A program made the translations under genes and the position numbers. Positions 9,570-18,749 of a stretch of 64,000 nt of DNA are shown here, one piece after another. Below the pieces are notes generated by a model. That model had not been told where the DNA came from. It did not search any database and was given only the letters and a program-made list of their open reading frames with translations. The DNA lies in contig NZ_BSFD01000010.1 of the NCBI RefSeq assembly GCF_027922165.1, forward strand, positions 62,001 to 126,000, written 5' to 3'. Source of the stretch: Brevundimonas intermedia. GTDB lineage: Bacteria; Pseudomonadota; Alphaproteobacteria; Caulobacterales; Caulobacteraceae. Within the stretch, counting starts at the first letter, position 1; every line of letters starts with the position of its first letter.

Positions 9570-9982
9570 GTCGCCACCGTGCTAACGCCAGCGGCGTCGT
9601 CATCGTCGTCATCGACCCGCTTCAGGGTGATGGTGAAATCGACCATGAGCGCCTGGCCGTCGACCAGGAAGTTGCGCTTGGTTTCGTCCAGGTCGGTGAT
9701 GACATAGGCGCCGTAGACGTAGCCCTCGCCATCGAGGAGCGGATAAGCAGAACCGGCCTTGGCCATGAGGGCGATATCGTCCAGGGCCTCGGCGTGGCCG
9801 ATCTGCCCGGGCGCCAACAAGCCGCCAAGGACGATGATATCATCGCCCGGGCCCGCGTACTGGCTGGCGGCGCGTGCTCCCACGCGGTCGCCTGACGGAT
9901 GACGCCAGTTCCGCCGGCGCTGCAGCTGGTTGAACAGCGCAGTGTCGATCGAGAAATCGAACATTCCGAGAGCGAGCAGCAT
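9566..9982 (-). CDS. U: Tail protein U (P2 gpU-like)
   Basis: The 138-aa protein matches the gpU family of tail completion proteins by length, position between T and D, and motifs such as WRHPSGDRVGA and VYGAYVITDLDETKRNFLVDG. It starts 2 bp after T and is coupled to D. Confidence 0.88.
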   Translation of the reverse strand: MLLALGMFDFSIDTALFNQLQRRRNWRHPSGDRVGARAASQYAGPGDDIIVLGGLLAPGQIGHAEALDDIALMAKAGSAYPLLDGEGYVYGAYVITDLDETKRNFLVDGQALMVDFTITLKRVDDDDDDAAGVSTVAT

Positions 9983-9984
9983 GG

Positions 9985-12837
9985 TCAGTCGCCGTAGGAA
10001 TCGGGATCGGCCTCATAACTGGCCGTGTTGCCCTGCTGCAGGCTGATCATCTTCTCGGCGACCTTGGCGACCAGGTCCTCCGAAGATTCTCCGGGCAGCT
10101 GGTGAATGTGGATCTCGACCTTAGCGATCGACATGCCTCCGCCGGCGGCCGGCGGCGGGCCACCCCTGGGCCCAGGCGGGGGCCCGGGCAAGAATGGCGG
10201 CGGATCCTGGAAGGTGATTGTCGGGCCGACGCCGGCTGTCGCCGCACCTGGCGCGGTTAGCGCGCCGGCGGCGGCGACGGCGGCGGCGGCGGCGCGCATT
10301 CGACCGACCACCCTTCCGGTGCCCCCGAGGATCCCGACGCCCATTCCCGCCATTACGTCCTGACCGATCGCGGCGAAGACTCGCGACGGGGAGTGGGTGT
10401 CGAGCCGATTACGTGCGCCGGTCTCGGCGCGGCCGGCCGCGTCGGCCGCCGCCGCCTGGACCTGTGACCGCTGCCCCCTAATCCCTTGGGTGAAGCCTCG
10501 CATGGCGTCCGCGCCTGCGTTCATCAAGCGGCCGGGTAGTTCTTGGAAATAGGTCCAGACGCTGGCGAACGCCGCCTTGAAGTCATTCAGCGGTTGGAAG
10601 TTGGCGATCACGCTCTTGATCGCGGCAATGCCGATCGAAACGCCGCTCTGCACCTGTGACCAGACACCTCCGACATAGCCAGTGATGCCGCCCCAGTTCC
10701 GCATTATCAGGCCGAGCGGAGTGAACATCAGGAGGTGCAGCTTGATCGAGTCGACGCCTAGGCCGACGGCCTCGCTGACGAAGCCCCACAGGGCGCCCAT
10801 GAAGTTGGTGATCGGCTGCCAGTTTCGAATGATGAACCCTAGCGGCGTGAAGTTCATGATGTAGCCCGCGACCAGGCGTAGCGCGCCCTGAACGACCGAA
10901 CTGATGTTGGTCCACATCTTCGACAGCCATGGCCCGATGGTGCCCCAGTTGCGGTAGATCAGGAATGCACTGGCGGCGAGCGCAGCGACCGCCGCCACGA
11001 CAAGGAGGACGGGCCATAGCAGCGCACTAACGCCCACGGCGGCTCCGCCTGCGGCGGCGCCGGTCCCGGTCAAACCGGCGATGACAGGGCCAAACAGCAG
11101 GCCCGCCTGAGTGAGGGTCAGTTGCAAAAGCGCGAACGGACCCAGGACCGCAGCAACCGCCATGGCAAGGCCGCCGAAGACAACCAGGCCCGCCGCAACA
11201 ACGGCGACCAGGGCGGCGACGACCTTCACGGCGTTGGGGTGCGCCTGGCTGAAAGTGCGAATGCCGCGCGCAGCACCGCGTGTCGCGGCCGAAGCCGCCT
11301 TGATCAGCGGGAGAAAGTTGGTTCCGACCTCGATGGCCAAGCCCTGCAGGGCGATCTTGCTCTGACCGATGGCGGTCTTGGCGCCGCTCTGGCGGTTCTC
11401 GAATTCCTTCTGCATTGAGCCCGCGTAAAGCGAGGCATCGGCGACCGCGTCCAGATTGGTCTTAAGCACGCCAAGCTGCGTCAGCATCGGCGCGATGCCC
11501 GACACGGATTCCGACCCGAACAGCTGGGTCAAGATCGAGGCCTGCCGATCGGGGGATAGGCGCGAAATCCGCGTCATGACGTCCATGATCGCGCCACCGG
11601 CGTCGCGCTGCATCGCCTTGGAGACAGCGACCGCCTCGAGGCCGAGCGCGGAATAGGCTTCCTTCTGGGCCTTTGTCGCCGCTTCGCCCTTGGTCATGGC
11701 CAGCATCGTGTTCTTGATGCTGGTCGCTGCGATCTCTTCTTCGACGCCCATGCCGACGATGGTGGACCCCAGCGCCGCGATCTGGGCGGCCGCCAGGCCA
11801 GCGACTTCCCCAAGCGGCCCGACGCGGGTCACGACGTCCGAGATCTTCAGCGCCGTCGCGTTGCCGTTGTCGCCCAGATAGTTGATCTGATCCGCCAGGG
11901 CCTTCACCTGCGGCTGGGTCATGGCGAAGGCGGTGCGCCAGGTGGCCATCTTCGCCCCCGCGTCCTCGGCCGTGGTGGTGAAGGCCACGCCCATCTTGCC
12001 CGCGTCCTCGGCGAACCCGAGCAGTTCACGACGCGGGATCTTGGCCTGGCCGGCGGCCGCAATGATGGCCGCCATGCCCTCGGGGACCTGGTTTAGATCT
12101 TCAGCGAGCTGAAGCACGTCCCGGTTCATTTGCTGGAACTGCATCGGCGTGTCGAAATCGACGACCTTCTTAACGTCCAGCATGGCGTCTTCGAAGTTGA
12201 CCGCCTCGTTCCCGGACGCCACCAACGGCGCAGCCGCAACCGTCCCCGCGCCAACGGCCGATGCTCCGGCCCCCATCATTGTGCCGGCCAGTCCCTGGGT
12301 GCGATCGTATCTGCTTCGCGCGGCTTGCATCCGACGCTGGCGCTCTCCCACTTCAGTCAGTCGGCGCGCCTGGTCGCGCAGGGCGTCGTTGGCGTCACGC
12401 GTCTGGCGCGCAAGCTTCGCCTCTGAGCCTGCCAGATTTCGAGCATCGAGCCCGGCATCTCGCATTTTGGTGCGCATCTCGGCCAAGGCGCGAATCTGGC
12501 CCTGCTCCTGGGCCTGAAGCTCTCGGATTTTGGTTCGTTGGACCTCGAGGGCGCGGGTCATCTGTTTGGTCGGTCGCTCGGTATCGCTGTGCGCCTTGCC
12601 CAGGCGCGCCGCTTCAGACCGGGCCGCCTCCATGGCGGCCCGCGTCGCCCCGAGACGGGTTTCCATGGTTCGATAAGCCTGGACGTTCTTCGTCGCGCGC
12701 TGCAGCTCGGTGATCCGATCGCGAGCGGCCTTCACGCCCTGGGCTGCTTTCGCGCTCTCGCCCGACACGCCCTTCAGGAAACCGACGGCGTTGCCGGCGG
12801 CCCTGAAGATCAGATCGAGGCGAAGTTTCTTGTCCAT
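9985..12837 (-). CDS. T: Tail tape measure protein (P2 gpT-like)
   Basis: The 950-aa tape measure sets tail length. It has an N-terminal coiled coil rich in Ala, Arg and Glu (about residues 20-185), the TP901-type core with MLDVKKVVDFDTP and IKNTMLAMTKGEAATKAQ (200-500), several hydrophobic segments (about 530-660), repeats of a PLGxIxRNWxxI motif (690-760), and a Gly/Pro-rich C-terminus. The gene order E-E'-T is that of P2. Confidence 0.93.
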   Translation of the reverse strand: MDKKLRLDLIFRAAGNAVGFLKGVSGESAKAAQGVKAARDRITELQRATKNVQAYRTMETRLGATRAAMEAARSEAARLGKAHSDTERPTKQMTRALEVQRTKIRELQAQEQGQIRALAEMRTKMRDAGLDARNLAGSEAKLARQTRDANDALRDQARRLTEVGERQRRMQAARSRYDRTQGLAGTMMGAGASAVGAGTVAAAPLVASGNEAVNFEDAMLDVKKVVDFDTPMQFQQMNRDVLQLAEDLNQVPEGMAAIIAAAGQAKIPRRELLGFAEDAGKMGVAFTTTAEDAGAKMATWRTAFAMTQPQVKALADQINYLGDNGNATALKISDVVTRVGPLGEVAGLAAAQIAALGSTIVGMGVEEEIAATSIKNTMLAMTKGEAATKAQKEAYSALGLEAVAVSKAMQRDAGGAIMDVMTRISRLSPDRQASILTQLFGSESVSGIAPMLTQLGVLKTNLDAVADASLYAGSMQKEFENRQSGAKTAIGQSKIALQGLAIEVGTNFLPLIKAASAATRGAARGIRTFSQAHPNAVKVVAALVAVVAAGLVVFGGLAMAVAAVLGPFALLQLTLTQAGLLFGPVIAGLTGTGAAAGGAAVGVSALLWPVLLVVAAVAALAASAFLIYRNWGTIGPWLSKMWTNISSVVQGALRLVAGYIMNFTPLGFIIRNWQPITNFMGALWGFVSEAVGLGVDSIKLHLLMFTPLGLIMRNWGGITGYVGGVWSQVQSGVSIGIAAIKSVIANFQPLNDFKAAFASVWTYFQELPGRLMNAGADAMRGFTQGIRGQRSQVQAAAADAAGRAETGARNRLDTHSPSRVFAAIGQDVMAGMGVGILGGTGRVVGRMRAAAAAVAAAGALTAPGAATAGVGPTITFQDPPPFLPGPPPGPRGGPPPAAGGGMSIAKVEIHIHQLPGESSEDLVAKVAEKMISLQQGNTASYEADPDSYGD

Positions 12838-12843
12838 CGGAGG

Positions 12844-13361
12844 CTAGTCTTTCTTCGGTGGCGCGTGGACGCGGTTCCACCAGGCGACGGCGCGTTCGCG
12901 CTCTTCGATCAGTTCAGAGAGGGAAAGCCGCAGCAGTTCTTCGCGCGACCAGTGGAAGACGCCGGCGATGTCGCTGATCGCGTCCTCTACGCTTCCAGGC
13001 CACCCTCGGCCTTCTGCCGCCTCGTCAGCAAAAAACCGACCACCTCGCCTGCGATCTGGGCGGCGTCCTCGGGCGCCATGGTCAGGAATTCGGCGGTGGG
13101 GATGGTGGGTTCCGAGATCCTCGGCACGACGGTGGAGACCGAGTTGACATCCATGTTGTAGAGATCGACGAGCTTGGTGCCGCGCAAATGCCCGGTGTCC
13201 GGCTTGCGCAGCATGATCTCGAAGACATCCTTACCGCCGCGCTTGATCGCGTTGTCCAGATCTACCCAGGCGACGCGATTGCCCGCCCCGTCGAAGAGCG
13301 GACGCCCCTTACTGTCGGTCAGCGGCTTGGCGAGGGTGGTGGTTTCGGTCACATCGGACAT
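12844..13361 (-). CDS. Tail assembly chaperone E+E' (programmed -1 frameshift product)
   Basis: Gene E shifts to the -1 frame at TTTTTTG (13029-13035). The shifted frame stays open to TAG at 12844-12846. The E' part encodes AISDIAGVFHWSREELLRLS then LIEERERAVAWWN, the GpE' signature seen in P2-like phages. This gives a fusion of about 171 residues. In P2 the E and E+E' pair chaperones the tape measure. The geometry matches: heptamer in phase with E, and E' in the -1 phase. Confidence 0.85.
12987..13361 (-). CDS. E: Tail assembly chaperone E
   Basis: The unshifted 124-aa product of the phage tail assembly (gpE) family starts MSDVTETTTLAKPLTD and has the conserved VFEIMLRKPDTGHLRG and a segment before the slippery site reading EDAAQIAGEVVGFLLTRR. 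It lies between the tube gene and the tape measure. Confidence 0.88.
   Translation of the reverse strand: MSDVTETTTLAKPLTDSKGRPLFDGAGNRVAWVDLDNAIKRGGKDVFEIMLRKPDTGHLRGTKLVDLYNMDVNSVSTVVPRISEPTIPTAEFLTMAPEDAAQIAGEVVGFLLTRRQKAEGGLEA
13029..13035 (-). other. Slippery heptamer T TTT TTG for -1 frameshift in E
   Basis: On the minus strand the codons are GGT TTT TTG CTG, so T TTT TTG is in the X XXY YYZ phase. The -1 frame after it is open through E' to 12844. As I recall, P2 uses the same heptamer at this gene. Confidence 0.85.
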
Positions 13362-13519
13362 GGTTCAAGCTCCCCGGAGCAGTTGAGGCGGCAGCGACTG
13401 CAGCCGCGCATGGAAGGGTGGAAGATCCTCGGCCGGCCGACGCTCATCGGCGTCCGGTCGCCGGCGATCGACGCCGGCCGGGATTAGGTTGGAGGCTGGC
13501 GTTTGCCGATCCGCCATGT

Positions 13520-14029
13520 TCAGCGGGTGATGGAGCGCAGCTGGGCCCAGCGATCGACGCCGTAGACCAGGAGGACTTTGTTGAGGGTATCGACCTCGAA
13601 CTCGGTAACGCCGTTGCGGACCTGTTTGTAATAGACGCAGTCCGTCTTGTAGCTGACGCCGTTCTTGGACCCGATCTCCTGCTCGGCCGTGTCGATCTCG
13701 TTGGTGCGGCCGCTCATCGAGATCTGGACGTCGTCGTAGGAGGCGATGGCGTCGTTCTTGTAGGCGCCAGCGAAGCGAAGTTGCTGGCCGTCCAAGCGGG
13801 GATCGCCAAACCCGGCGTTCAGCTCAGGGATCTCGCCGCCGTAGTTGTGAAGGAACTCAAGCGGAGCGATGCTGCCGGTGTGCAGCTTGGCCGCAGCGCC
13901 CATGCCGGCGCCGAGATATTCCTCGACGTTCATCACCAGCTTGGGGAGGGTGATGGTGCGCGCCTGGCCGGTGAGCGGCGTACCGTTGGTGAAGACGTTG
14001 AAGTCATGAAGGTTACGCGGCAGATTCAT
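13520..14029 (-). CDS. FII: Major tail tube protein (P2 FII-like)
   Basis: The 169-aa tube protein begins with the family hallmark MNLPRNLHDFNVFTNGTPL and ends with a LLVYGVDRWAQLRSITR strand pair. It stacks into the inner tube of the contractile tail. It follows the sheath gene FI. Confidence 0.93.
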   Translation of the reverse strand: MNLPRNLHDFNVFTNGTPLTGQARTITLPKLVMNVEEYLGAGMGAAAKLHTGSIAPLEFLHNYGGEIPELNAGFGDPRLDGQQLRFAGAYKNDAIASYDDVQISMSGRTNEIDTAEQEIGSKNGVSYKTDCVYYKQVRNGVTEFEVDTLNKVLLVYGVDRWAQLRSITR

Positions 14030-14089
14030 CGAGCGAGTTTCCTAGGGGGCGGTTGAGGGCCGGCGGTGTTGCGTGGAGGCGCGTCGCGA

Positions 14090-15244
14090 TCAGGCGGCCA
14101 CGGCGAAGTCAGCGTAGAATTCGTCCGTGATCTCGTTGGCGACGGACAGCTCTTCGAGCGGCGCGGCGTGCGTGAACCGGTAACCGATCTTCAGCTTGCC
14201 GGCGGCCAGCGTCTCCTTGGTGTTGCCGGGCGCGATGAAGGCGATCGCGCCGACGAGGCGGCCAGCCGAAACCTCTCGGCGGAACAGCTTGTTGATGCTC
14301 TCGACGATATCGTTGGGAAGCGAACCGATCAGCGGCTGGTCGATATAGGGGAACAGCCCCTCGACGATGGTGTCGCGGACCAGCTGGTTGGTGCGGACGG
14401 CGCTTTCGAAGGCGTAGCGCGGATCCACGCTGCAGGTGCGGTTGCCCCAAAAACGGTAACCGTCGCGCCAGATCAGACCCGTGACGTCAGCGCCATTGAT
14501 CAGGCCCATTTCGGTCTGAGCGCTGCCCAGGTCCCATTCGCGGGGATTCTCGATGCCGACGACGCCCTCCAGGACGACGTTCGAGATCGTCTTGTGATAG
14601 CCGACAGTGCGGTCGAGGTACGCGCGCACCCCCACCGCAACCGCCGGCGCGAAGGTCGAGACAATCAGCGCCGACACGGCATCGGTCGCCTTGAAGGTCC
14701 GATCGATCAGTATCAGCTCGCGCTGGGTGAAGTTATCGCGGTAGGTCTTCACCTCCGCCGGGGTGTCGCCCTCTGCGGTGGCGTAGGCAATCGCCGACAG
14801 ACGCGCGCCGGCGTCGCCCAGGGCGTCGGCTACTGGCTGGGTGTCCAAGCCTGGCGCGGCAAGGATGCGGGGGCGGAGCTGCACCGCCTGCTCGGCAACG
14901 CGGAGCTTGGCGATGCCGGCGATGACGTTGACGTCGCGAGAGGCGGTGATCTCGGCGGGGGTAGCGCCTACACCCTCGGCGACGCGGACCACCACGCCGG
15001 TCGACGGACCGAATGCGGCGATCGCCTGCAGGGTGAGGGACAAGGTGCCCTCGAGCCCGGCGTCTGCAATGAAGCTCTCGGGGTCCGTCATGGAGACGAC
15101 CGTGTTGAGGGGGAAGACGTCCGGATCGGCGTCGGTCGAGGTGCAGACCACGCCCCAGATCGAGGTGGCGACGATGGCGAGATAGACGTTGCGAGCGGCG
15201 ACCTCTTCCGGGGTGATGCCATGAGGGCGGGGCGTAAGGGCCAT
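14090..15244 (-). CDS. FI: Tail sheath protein (P2 FI-like)
   Basis: The 384-aa contractile sheath subunit is close to the P2 FI length. It shows the N-terminal HGITPEEV, an internal INGADVTGLIWRDGYRFWGNRTCS and the C-terminal EITDEFYADFA region. Neighbouring W and V form the baseplate side. Its first residues resemble those of the 159-aa gene at 23321-23800 (see findings). Confidence 0.93.
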   Translation of the reverse strand: MALTPRPHGITPEEVAARNVYLAIVATSIWGVVCTSTDADPDVFPLNTVVSMTDPESFIADAGLEGTLSLTLQAIAAFGPSTGVVVRVAEGVGATPAEITASRDVNVIAGIAKLRVAEQAVQLRPRILAAPGLDTQPVADALGDAGARLSAIAYATAEGDTPAEVKTYRDNFTQRELILIDRTFKATDAVSALIVSTFAPAVAVGVRAYLDRTVGYHKTISNVVLEGVVGIENPREWDLGSAQTEMGLINGADVTGLIWRDGYRFWGNRTCSVDPRYAFESAVRTNQLVRDTIVEGLFPYIDQPLIGSLPNDIVESINKLFRREVSAGRLVGAIAFIAPGNTKETLAAGKLKIGYRFTHAAPLEELSVANEITDEFYADFAVAA

Positions 15245-15262
15245 GGGCGGGCTTCCTTGGGG

Positions 15263-15616
15263 TCAGGCGGTGCGGAGGGAGACGGAAAGGGTCGCCGACG
15301 TGCGGCGCGGCCGGTCGGTGCGGATGACGTCGAGTTGGAGGGAGGCGCGGCCGAGGGCGCTGACGAGCAGCTGGACGCGTTTCAAGCGGACCCGGGGCTC
15401 GAAATTCTGAAGGGCCATCGCCGTCGCCGCGAAGATGCGGATCCGCGTCCGGGCATTGAGAGGCTGGTCGATCAGGTCCGGGATCTCGGAGCCGTAGGCG
15501 CGACGGCCGATACGCAGGTTCAGAGGCGTCGAGAGAATGTCGCCGATCGACTGCACCAGGTGCTCGTCGCTGTTCGGATCCAGGCGGCGGCCGGTGAAAC
15601 GATTGAGGCCACTCAT
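15263..15616 (-). CDS. W: Baseplate protein W (gp25-like)
   Basis: The 117-aa protein has the gp25/W pattern IGDILSTPLNLRIGRRAYGSEIPDLIDQP near its N-terminus region and a beta-rich C-terminus. In contractile tails it nucleates the sheath at the baseplate wedge. It overlaps the V stop by 4 bp. Confidence 0.9.
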   Translation of the reverse strand: MSGLNRFTGRRLDPNSDEHLVQSIGDILSTPLNLRIGRRAYGSEIPDLIDQPLNARTRIRIFAATAMALQNFEPRVRLKRVQLLVSALGRASLQLDVIRTDRPRRTSATLSVSLRTA

Positions 15617-16170
15617 TGGGGCGCTCCGGACACGCCGGACCCCGTCTGAACGCCGGTATGTTTGTGACCCTTCAGGCTCTTGCCGCCGCCAACTACATCG
15701 ACGTCGGCTGTGACGGCGCCTGAGACCTTGAGGTTGCCCTCGATGTCGAGGTCCGCGATCAGACGGACACCGTCGGGCGCCCTGATGGTGGCCGACCCAG
15801 GCAGATCAAAGCTGAGCAGGTGCGTTTCGGGGTCGTATACGATCAGCGCCCCGTCCTCGAACCCGATGCCGAACTTCGCGCCCAGGAAGAGCGGCGCGAA
15901 CTGCGACGACTTCAGGCGGGAGGAGATCGTCCCCTGCTCGATGTCGCCCTCAGGCGAGCTGACCTCGACCTGTTCGCCCACAGTCGGCGGCGCCCAAATC
16001 TTGATCCGGCCGGACGGCATGTCCCAGTCGATGGGGGGAGAGAGTTCTTCACCGAAGCGGACGATCGCGGTCCCAGCCTCGAAATCAACACTATGGACCA
16101 CGCCCACGCGCACGAGATTGCCGATCGTGAGATCGGTCTCGGCGTTGGACGTGGGCGCTCTACGGTTCAT
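15613..16170 (-). CDS. V: Baseplate spike protein V
   Basis: The membrane-piercing spike has an OB-fold around residues 18-90 (TIGNLVRVGVVHSVDFEAG), a beta-helix region and a C-terminal HKHTGVQTGSG, the HxH pattern that binds iron at the spike tip. I start at ATG 16170 (MNRRAPTSN) and not at 16236, because the longer form would run into the Ogr dyad at 16215-16241. No Shine-Dalgarno precedes this ATG, and the dyad centre is 58 bp upstream. Confidence 0.88.
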   Translation of the reverse strand: MNRRAPTSNAETDLTIGNLVRVGVVHSVDFEAGTAIVRFGEELSPPIDWDMPSGRIKIWAPPTVGEQVEVSSPEGDIEQGTISSRLKSSQFAPLFLGAKFGIGFEDGALIVYDPETHLLSFDLPGSATIRAPDGVRLIADLDIEGNLKVSGAVTADVDVVGGGKSLKGHKHTGVQTGSGVSGAPQ

Positions 16171-16214
16171 GCGGGCGAACGATGGCGCAGCCGCCACCGG
16201 CTTTCGCGGCGCGG

Positions 16215-16241
16215 CTGTTGTCAGACGCGCCCGCACAACAG
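16215..16241 (-). promoter_or_regulatory. Ogr-type late operator upstream of V
   Basis: CTGTTGT-N13-ACAACAG dyad. Read toward V the spacer is GCGGGCGCGTCTG, close to those of the J and P sites. P2-type late activators bind a TGT...ACA dyad near -55. The centre is 58 bp from the V start codon. Confidence 0.75.
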
Positions 16242-16254
16242 CAGAGAACCCCGG

Positions 16255-16893
16255 TCATTCCCCTGTCGCGAGCAGCTCCGGCGGCAGGAGGGGCCATTCG
16301 ATCAGGCTTGGGAAGCCGTCTTGCTCAGGCACGTCGCGCAGATCCTGGACGTGCTGAAGCACCAGGAGATAATCTTCGCCCGTCAGCGTGGTCGTTCGAC
16401 CGAGCGCCACCTCGTCTCGATGTCGGTCGATAAGCCAACGGATCTGGTTGATCTCGTAGGTACGACGCGAACGAGCGGCAGCAGCAAGGTCTTCGACGTC
16501 CGGTTCTTCTTCCACGGGCTGCAGCATGGCCTCGACGACCCAGGCGCCGTCGCGACGAACGACGACCTCGCCGAAGCCGAACGCCGGCGGCGCGTCAGTG
16601 TAGGCGTGAGCGGGGATGAGCCAAGCCGTCGGGGCGACCGCGTCACGGGCCGCCGTCGCCGCCGCGATCGCCGCGTCATAGGCCTGGCTAGCGGCAGCGA
16701 CGGCCTGATCGGCCAGTTGGGGATCCTCAATCGCTCGCGCCTCGGCGAATGCGGCCTGAAGGGAGACCTGCGCGGCGTCCGCCAGAGGGGCGAACACGGC
16801 CGCCCGCGCCAGCTCGAGCTCGGCAGGGTCGGGGACCGCCACCGAGGACTCGAGATAGAGGCCGCTTTCGGGGTGGGCGTGATAGATCAGCAT
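16255..16893 (-). CDS. Probable tail fibre assembly protein (gpG position)
   Basis: This 212-aa protein follows the fibre gene by 10 bp. It begins MLIYHAHPESGLYLESSVA, has an Ala-rich coiled middle (about 25-90), and then a VVRRDGAWVVEAM strand and an acidic helix. P2 places its fibre chaperone G here. Similarity to gpG is not clear from sequence, so the call rests mainly on position. Confidence 0.6.
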   Translation of the reverse strand: MLIYHAHPESGLYLESSVAVPDPAELELARAAVFAPLADAAQVSLQAAFAEARAIEDPQLADQAVAAASQAYDAAIAAATAARDAVAPTAWLIPAHAYTDAPPAFGFGEVVVRRDGAWVVEAMLQPVEEEPDVEDLAAAARSRRTYEINQIRWLIDRHRDEVALGRTTTLTGEDYLLVLQHVQDLRDVPEQDGFPSLIEWPLLPPELLATGE

Positions 16894-16903
16894 GGGTCGC
16901 GCC

Positions 16904-18748
16904 TCAGTAGGTAATGCAGGCGAGGAGCGCCTGGTTGACCGGGCGTGCTTCGGAACCGCCCTCCGAATAGGTGTTGACCGAGCGAAGCGACCCGCCCGTA
17001 CCGGCGTCTTCGATGTTCAGTCCGGAATCGGCGTTGTCGCGCACGGGCAGGCCGTGGGTGTGAGCCAGGTTTTGGCTTGCCTGGAAGACGCCCAGCGATC
17101 GGCCGCCATCAAGGCCACGGCCGTTGTCCAGACCCCGGAAGAAGACACCGCGCCAGTCGGGCAGATTGAATGTATTGGCCCCATCGCCAGCGCCGTAACG
17201 CGTGCCGATCGCGTTGTAGAGCCGGGAGTAAGTAGACCGGCTGACCTCGGCGCCATTCGCGACAAGAAGACGGGCGCCGCCGGGCGGCGAGCCAGTGTCG
17301 AATAGTTTCAGCTCGCCTGCCGGCCACCATGAATCGGGGTTTCCCGTGTGAAGGACGGGGTTGCCGAAGACGAGGAGGTTGCCGTTGTTCAGATTATAAT
17401 TTGCGCCGTCCCAGTAGAGGTAGTGCGCGCCGTCGCCGAGGAAGATCACGCCGGTGCCATTGCCGCGCGTCGTGGTGACGTCGTTGAAGTTGGCGACCTG
17501 GCCTAGGACGGCTCGGGCGGCGAGCGCTCCGTCGAGGCCCGCGATCTCGCCGGTACCATGCCCGTGACCAACAAGGGACCGTTGCGCGAGGGCGCCATCG
17601 AGGCCGCCGATCTGCGCCGTGGTGTGAGAGTGTAGCGCCGCCGCCTTGTCCGCTGGATTAAAATTCCCGGCGTGCCAGACCGTCTGAATAACGCCGGCGA
17701 CCCGCAAGCCCAGCCCGGAGGAAGAGAACTGGGCTATATCGCCGCTTATCTGATCCCAGAGGCGGATGAGACCGGAGGTCGCATAGAAGCCCGCCAACCG
17801 CGCCGCGTCGTCCCGGAATTCAACCTGCAGAATGGCGTCCGGGCCCGAGATCCTCGCGCCGCCAGTGAAGGCGGGGTTGATCTTCTCGGCCTTGGCGGCG
17901 AGCGCTGTCGCCAGCCCGGTAATCTTTTCCATCGCCAGCGCCGGGATCCGGCCGACGTTGAATACCCCGGAGGAGACGTCGGCGGCGTCGTGCTGGTGGC
18001 CGATAGCAGACTTGTCCGCCAAGGCGGCGACCAGGCCGGTGATCTTCGCCATGGCCAAGGCCGGTATCCGAGCGACATCGAAGACGCCGGTGATCGTGTC
18101 GGCCGCGTCATGCTTGTGCCCGGTCGCAGATTTTCCAGCCAGAGCGGTGTCCAGGCCTGTGATCTGGAGGATCGAGTGACTGTGAACTGCCGCCGCGAAG
18201 TTGGTCGCCCAGCTCTGCAGCGTGAACAGCAGCCCCTTGGGCGTAACCGCGCGCGAGGCGTCCGTGCCTACGGCCGTCTCCTGGTCGGTGGCCAGTTCCA
18301 CGACGCCCTGGCGGTCAGTCGTCGCCGGCGGGTTGATGAAGCCGGTCCCGCCGAACTCGATTACTGCGGTGTCCAAGGTCTTGAAGGTGATGTCGGCCGA
18401 CAGCAGCACCATGGCGTTGGCGCTTTTCTCGACCACGACATCGGCCGCGCTGAAGACGGCAAATAGGACGCCGGTCGATAGATAGAGGCCGAAGGCCCGC
18501 ACGGAATAGACGTCGGCGGTCTCGTCGTTGATGGTGATGTGGATGACGTCGTCCGCGACCACGTCCCCGCCGAATGTCACGACGCGTTTGATTTCGCCCG
18601 GCAGCGTGGTGAGCGCCTTCAGGGAGCCGCTCGCATGGACATTGCTGACGCCGACATGCGAGATGGTGACCGCTGAGGTGCCGGTGTTCGGGCCGTTGGG
18701 GAGCGCAGCTCGACCAGCGTCGGTGATGGTGATCGTCAGTCCGGCCAT
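16904..18748 (-). CDS. H: Tail fibre protein with collar domain (gpH-like)
   Basis: The 614-aa fibre has an N-terminal baseplate-attachment domain (TITDAGRAALPNGPNTGT, strands to ~residue 160), a shaft with at least two ~45-aa repeats containing KSATGHKHDAAD and KSAIGHQHDAAD plus shorter His-Gly repeats, and a C-terminal tail-collar domain (GELKLFDTGSPPGG, NLPDWRGVFFRG). It ends with a NTYSEGGSEARPVNQALL segment typical of phage collar fibres. It is the likely receptor-binding protein. Confidence 0.88.
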   Translation of the reverse strand: MAGLTITITDAGRAALPNGPNTGTSAVTISHVGVSNVHASGSLKALTTLPGEIKRVVTFGGDVVADDVIHITINDETADVYSVRAFGLYLSTGVLFAVFSAADVVVEKSANAMVLLSADITFKTLDTAVIEFGGTGFINPPATTDRQGVVELATDQETAVGTDASRAVTPKGLLFTLQSWATNFAAAVHSHSILQITGLDTALAGKSATGHKHDAADTITGVFDVARIPALAMAKITGLVAALADKSAIGHQHDAADVSSGVFNVGRIPALAMEKITGLATALAAKAEKINPAFTGGARISGPDAILQVEFRDDAARLAGFYATSGLIRLWDQISGDIAQFSSSGLGLRVAGVIQTVWHAGNFNPADKAAALHSHTTAQIGGLDGALAQRSLVGHGHGTGEIAGLDGALAARAVLGQVANFNDVTTTRGNGTGVIFLGDGAHYLYWDGANYNLNNGNLLVFGNPVLHTGNPDSWWPAGELKLFDTGSPPGGARLLVANGAEVSRSTYSRLYNAIGTRYGAGDGANTFNLPDWRGVFFRGLDNGRGLDGGRSLGVFQASQNLAHTHGLPVRDNADSGLNIEDAGTGGSLRSVNTYSEGGSEARPVNQALLACITY

Positions 18749-18749
18749 G

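Noticed and set aside
14066-15649. 527-codon plus-strand frame opposite the sheath gene
   Set aside because: Antisense shadow; low-complexity product.
16171-16236. Longer start for spike protein V
   Set aside because: It would put coding sequence over the Ogr dyad, and the family N-terminus is matched from 16170.
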